Shown one piece after another: positions 61,155-64,000 of a stretch of DNA of 64,000 nt; the stretch's first letter is position 1, and each line of letters starts with the position of its first letter. The notes beneath the pieces are model-generated. The model was not told the origin of the DNA and did not search any database. It saw only the letters and a program-made list of their open reading frames with translations. Location: positions 4,579 to 68,578 of the forward strand of contig CAYJXJ010000001.1 in the NCBI GenBank assembly GCA_964374095.1, read 5' to 3'. This DNA comes from CAYJXJ01 sp964374095. GTDB lineage: Bacteria > Elusimicrobiota > Elusimicrobia > UBA1565 > UBA9628. The position numbers and the translations under genes were made by a program.

Positions 61155-61636
61155 TGCGCTGGGAGGCCGACCCGGGCAAGGGAGCGGTGACGCTCGAGGC
61201 GCCCAAATCCATGTATTCCCTCGAAGGCGTGCGCATCGCCGCGGCGGTGTTCGAGGGCCGGGCCGAGGCGTCGGTGTCCGAGGATGCCAAGCTCTGGGAG
61301 ATCGCGCTCGTCAGCCGCCGCAAGGGCCTCGGCGCCGCGGAGTTGGAGTCTCTGGGCGGGGAATTTTTGAACGAGCTGCTCAATCAGGAATACCGCTTCG
61401 TGGTCGGGCGCTTCAACCGCAAGATTTCCGACCTCATCGCCACGCAGGCGTTGCTGGCCGCCCGGGGAGGGGAGAACCCTCCCGATCCTCCCTCGGGGGA
61501 GAAGACTCCTCAGTTTCAGGAAGAGGTTTCCCGCATGGTCCGCGAGGCGCAAGACGAAGTCCGCCGCACCATGCCCAAGCGCATCCCGCCGCAAGGTTTG
61601 CCCATTCCCCCGCAGAACGGCGGCGCCGGTGCCTGA
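61154..61636 (+). CDS. hxsD: HxsD family protein, type B
   Basis: 160 residues; ATG at 61154 overlaps the HxsB stop by one base (a GTG directly before is an alternative). Reads APKSMYSLEGVRIAAAVFEG, then LGGEFLNELLNQEYRFVVGR and SDLIATQALLAARGG. The Pro/Gly-rich, charged C-terminus (EKTPQFQEEVSRMVREAQDE) is not conserved. Each of the two HxsB genes in this locus is thus directly preceded by its own HxsD gene. Overlaps the next gene by eight bases. Confidence 0.7.
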   Translation: MRWEADPGKGAVTLEAPKSMYSLEGVRIAAAVFEGRAEASVSEDAKLWEIALVSRRKGLGAAELESLGGEFLNELLNQEYRFVVGRFNRKISDLIATQALLAARGGENPPDPPSGEKTPQFQEEVSRMVREAQDEVRRTMPKRIPPQGLPIPPQNGGAGA

Positions 61637-63113
61637 GATCCTGACGGCCCCGGCCGACGGCGCCGCGCCCACGAGGCTCCGCATGCCCGGCGGGAGCCTG
61701 GAGGCCGCGCCGCGGCGGGTCGCCGCGCACAACGCCCGCCGGCTGGGAGAGAAAGTCCTCATCACCAACGAGGCCGCCGAGCACGCCCTCCTCTCGGCCG
61801 CCGATTACGAGCGCTACCTCTCCGGGAAGGTCGCCAACGAAGAGACTCTAGGCGCGGAACTGATCGCCAAGGAGTTCCTGCGCGACCAACTCGACTTCCG
61901 GAACCTCGCGGAACGGGTCTCCGAGCGCCACCTGCTCCAATGGCGCGGGACCAACGTGCACACGGTGGTCGTCACCCAGCGCTGCAACCTCAAGTGCGTC
62001 TACTGCCACGCCAGCGTCGTGGATCCTTCCCGGACCGACAAGGACATGACCGTCGAGACCGCGCGGCGCGTGGTGGACCTCATCTTCCAATCCCCGAGCC
62101 CGACCTTGATGATCGAGTTCCAGGGGGGCGAGCCCCTGCTCAACCTTCCCGTCATCAAGTTCATCGTCCGCTACGCCCGGCGCAAGAACGAGCTCCACAA
62201 GCGGGCCCTGCATTTCGGCATGATCTCGAATTTCAGCCTCCTGGACGACGCGGCCCTGGCCTGGTCCGAGGAGAACGGCGTCTCCTGGTGCACCTCTCTG
62301 GACGGCCCGCCGGACCTGCACAATGCCAACCGGGTGTTTTTGGGCGGCAACGGCCACGAAAAAGCCGTGGCCGGACTGCGGGAGATACAACGGCGCCGCC
62401 GGGCCGGCTCCAAACTCGACGTGCCCAACGCCATCTGCACCGTGACGCGGCACTCGCTCGGCCGGCACCGCGAGATCATCGCCCAATTCGCCGAGCTGGG
62501 GCTCGAGCGCATCCAACTCGGGCCGCTCGATCCCATCGGCTACGCCCGCAAGAGCTGGGATGCCATCGGGATCACCTCGGCTGAGTTCGCCGATTTCTAC
62601 GGAAAGGCCCTCGACGCGGTCATCGACTCGAACCGCGACGGAGTCAAGGCCTACGAGAAGATGGCCCTCATCATGCTCATCCGCATTCTCGAGGGCGGCC
62701 ACTGGCGCTTCCCCAACGCCGATGGGCTCTGCCGACTCGCCTACAACCATGACGGCGGGGTCTACACCGGCGAGGACGGCCGGCTGCTCGCCAATGAGGG
62801 GCAGGACTTCTTTCGCATCGGAGACGCGGCCACGTCAACCTACACCGCTCTCCTCGAGCACCCGACCGTCCGGGCCTCGCTGATGGCTTCCAGCGCCCTT
62901 TCCCAGCCCCAGTGCTCCCAGTGCGCCTACAACCCGTACTGCACCGTCATGCCCGTCCACAATTTCCAGACCCAGGGCAGCCTCTGGGGGCACATGCCGA
63001 CCAACGCCTGGTGCGAGAAGATGATGGGAGTCTTCGACGTGATTTTCGACCGCCTGCAGAAGCCCGAGTCGAGGAAAATCCTCGAGTCGTGGCTCGAGTA
63101 TAAAGACCGGTAG
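61629..63113 (+). CDS. hxsB: His-Xaa-Ser system radical SAM maturase HxsB (copy 2)
   Basis: 494 residues from GTG 61629. The N-terminal lead contains a KVLITNEAAEHALLSAADYE segment equivalent to copy 1. Radical SAM cysteines C119, C123 and C126 (CNLKCVYCHASVVDPSRTD), FQGGEPLLNLPVIKF, CTSLDGPPDLHN. C-terminal cluster cysteines: LCRLAYNHDGGVYTGEDGR, QPQCSQCAYNPYCTVMP and NAWCEKM. Roughly half of the positions agree with copy 1 by eye, so the duplication is old. It is nine bases from the substrate gene hxsA. Confidence 0.88.
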   Translation: MPEILTAPADGAAPTRLRMPGGSLEAAPRRVAAHNARRLGEKVLITNEAAEHALLSAADYERYLSGKVANEETLGAELIAKEFLRDQLDFRNLAERVSERHLLQWRGTNVHTVVVTQRCNLKCVYCHASVVDPSRTDKDMTVETARRVVDLIFQSPSPTLMIEFQGGEPLLNLPVIKFIVRYARRKNELHKRALHFGMISNFSLLDDAALAWSEENGVSWCTSLDGPPDLHNANRVFLGGNGHEKAVAGLREIQRRRRAGSKLDVPNAICTVTRHSLGRHREIIAQFAELGLERIQLGPLDPIGYARKSWDAIGITSAEFADFYGKALDAVIDSNRDGVKAYEKMALIMLIRILEGGHWRFPNADGLCRLAYNHDGGVYTGEDGRLLANEGQDFFRIGDAATSTYTALLEHPTVRASLMASSALSQPQCSQCAYNPYCTVMPVHNFQTQGSLWGHMPTNAWCEKMMGVFDVIFDRLQKPESRKILESWLEYKDR

Positions 63114-63122
63114 GAGGACGCG

Positions 63123-63614
63123 ATGGCCAAGCCAAGCGCAGGGAAGGACAAGGGCAAGGCGAAGACGAAGGTCGAGCTTCTGCCCCGGGTGAAAAAGGAC
63201 GCCTCGGTGTTTCTGAGCAGCGAGGAAGGAAAGATCACCAAGGAGAACGTGGTCAAGACCGCCGCGGCCCTGGGCATCATCGGCGCGGCGCTGCTCAAAT
63301 CGGCGCCCGCGCCGGCGCAGCACCAGAACTACCTCCACAACTCCGGAGGAACGGGTTCGCATGTGAGCCACGGTTCGCACGGCTCCCATGGCTCGCACGG
63401 CTCCCATGGCTCCCATGGGTCCCACGGCTCGCACGGGTCGCACGGGTCGCACGGGTCGCATGGCTCGCACGGGTCGCATGGATCGCACGGGTCGCACGGT
63501 TCGCACGGGTCGCACGGCTCCCACGGGTCGCACGGTTCCCACGGTTCGCATGGGTCCCACGGCTCCCACGGCAGCCACTGCCGAGGCGGCTGGTGCTGCC
63601 CGCGCTGTTTCTAG
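63123..63614 (+). CDS. hxsA: His-Xaa-Ser repeat peptide HxsA-like, with Cys-rich tail
   Basis: 163 residues, the presumed substrate of the HxsB enzymes. A GGAGG site lies just before ATG 63123. Residues 1-80 are a Lys-rich leader with [20 protein letters not shown] and a short hydrophobic helix ([10 protein letters not shown]). Residues 82-150 are 23 uninterrupted Ser-His-Gly triplets. The last 13 residues, [13 protein letters not shown], contain four cysteines. HxsA proteins in known loci have HxS repeats; the C-terminal Cys cluster is not a usual feature I know and resembles the Cys tails of the twin proteins at 16600-18094. The hydrophobic stretch may be an export or anchor segment. Confidence 0.85.
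   Translation: MAKPSAGKDKGKAKTKVELLPRVKKDASVFLSSEEGKITKENVVKTAAALGIIGAALLKSAPAPAQHQNYLHNSGGTGSHVSHGSHGSHGSHGSHGSHGSHGSHGSHGSHGSHGSHGSHGSHGSHGSHGSHGSHGSHGSHGSHGSHGSHGSHCRGGWCCPRCF
63365..63571. repeat. Coding tandem repeat, 23 x 9 bp (Ser-His-Gly)
   Basis: Nine-base units coding Ser-His-Gly. Ser is written TCG, TCC or AGC, His CAC or CAT, and Gly in four ways, so the units are not identical in DNA while the protein repeat is perfect, indicating selection on the peptide. Confidence 0.9.
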
Positions 63615-63640
63615 GGTCCGAGGCTGAGAGTGGGTGACGG

Positions 63641-64000
63641 GTGGCTCCCGACCATCTCGCCGTCTATTTGTCCAACCGCTGCAACCTCGGTTGCCCGTAT
63701 TGCTTCGTCTCCGTCAACCAGGGCCCGCCGGAGGTCCTGGACTACGACCGTATACGGGCCCGCTTTTCCCCCGGCCTAGAACCTAAGCCGCGCCATCCGG
63801 GCATCGCCGGCCCATGGAAACCTGCGGTTCCCAAAGAAGCGCGGAGATCGTTCGACCCCCTTCCTCCGGGTCAAACGGGGGGGCGGAATACCGGATCGTT
63901 GGCGGGCGCAGCTTCTTCATCCCGTGGACAAGCAAGCAGACGTGGCCGCGGAGGGGCGTCCTTCGCCTCAAACCGAACCGGAGGGAGATATGCCTATGTT
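63641..64000 (+). CDS. Radical SAM protein, N-terminal part (runs off the window)
   Basis: GTG at 63641, 26 bases after hxsA, is the first start after an in-frame stop. It gives MAPDHLAVYLSNRCNLGCPYCFVSVNQGP (quoted in part: SNRCNLGCPYCF), with SAM-cluster cysteines at residues 14, 18 and 21. It could be the third maturase of the locus, in the place of HxsC, though the motif is not that of typical HxsC. From about 63780 the open frame becomes Arg/Gly/Ser/Pro-rich, and no GGEP motif appears in this or the other two frames where one is expected, so a frameshift, sequencing error or misassembly near the window edge is likely. Confidence 0.55.
   Translation, partial: MAPDHLAVYLSNRCNLGCPYCFVSVNQGPPEVLDYDRIRARFSPGLEPKPRHPGIAGPWKPAVPKEARRSFDPLPPGQTGGRNTGSLAGAASSSRGQASRRGRGGASFASNRTGGRYAYV

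Noticed and set aside
63365..63571. Possible CRISPR-like or satellite repeat
   Set aside because: The unit is nine bases, in frame, without spacers, and encodes a perfect tripeptide repeat inside a well-started gene.
62835..63578. Long minus-strand reading full of MRPVRAV repeats opposite hxsA
   Set aside because: It is the antisense shadow of the Ser-His-Gly repeat and part of hxsB; it has no ribosome binding site and its repeat is only the complement of the real coding repeat.

Overview
The window is very GC-rich, densely coding bacterial DNA with genes overlapping by ATGA/GTGA. Two exported proteins (16600-18094) carry the INPESV-LTTYY/F N-terminus followed by G(V)GTTAPGS repeats that I associate with Elusimicrobiota. 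With the diderm features (TonB-dependent receptor, many exported proteins) this points to an environmental Elusimicrobiota-type genome. That placement is inference; there is no rRNA or marker gene here. Two 10-N scaffold joins (12224-12233 and 54091-54100) show it is a draft assembly, probably a MAG.

Region 1 (1-12.6 kb) is amino-acid and acyl-CoA catabolism: a lysine 2,3-aminomutase-like enzyme, 3-hydroxyacyl-CoA dehydrogenase, acyl-CoA dehydrogenase, a two-subunit glutaconate-family CoA-transferase, two class-III aminotransferases and a P5C-type semialdehyde dehydrogenase. Between them lie a His-rich exported peptide and a membrane GT-C protein fused to a DUF4105 domain. Region 2 (12.6-16.6 kb) has two tandem GT-C membrane proteins and a 222-residue shrunken cysteinyl-tRNA synthetase look-alike without its catalytic signatures.

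Region 3 (16.6-53.2 kb) is the unusual part. It starts with twin exported proteins ending in an almost identical Cys-rich tail (VDFLCC-x-CPAGGCSF). An eleven-gene overlapping run (18191-34075) follows: four radical SAM enzymes, a cysteine desulfurase, two HxsD-like proteins, an HxsB-like protein that has lost its radical SAM cysteines, and three TPR proteins, one of them fused to a fifth radical SAM domain. Then come another TPR protein, three exported Cys-rich paralogues, eight exported WD40 proteins with exactly 7 or 14 blades each, two exported CbiX-fold proteins (one fused to a propeller) and a PepSY-type membrane protein. Region 4 (53.2-64 kb) holds a crotonase, a TonB-dependent receptor with an exported partner, a fourth Cys-rich protein, and a duplicated His-Xaa-Ser (HXS) locus: HxsD, HxsB, HxsD, HxsB, an HxsA peptide with 23 Ser-His-Gly repeats and a Cys-rich tail, and the start of another radical SAM gene.

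Five promoters heading these units share the same architecture (TTGA-type -35, 17-18 bp, CTGTTA-ACT-like -10), which suggests one regulon. My reading, as inference, is a large radical-SAM peptide/protein-modification system: HxsB/HxsD and the other radical SAM enzymes modify Cys/His-rich exported substrates, TPR proteins act as scaffolds, and the exported propeller, CbiX-fold and Cys-rich proteins plus TonB receptor and PepSY protein form an envelope part, possibly for metal or tetrapyrrole handling. No intergenic stretch exceeds 300 bases.
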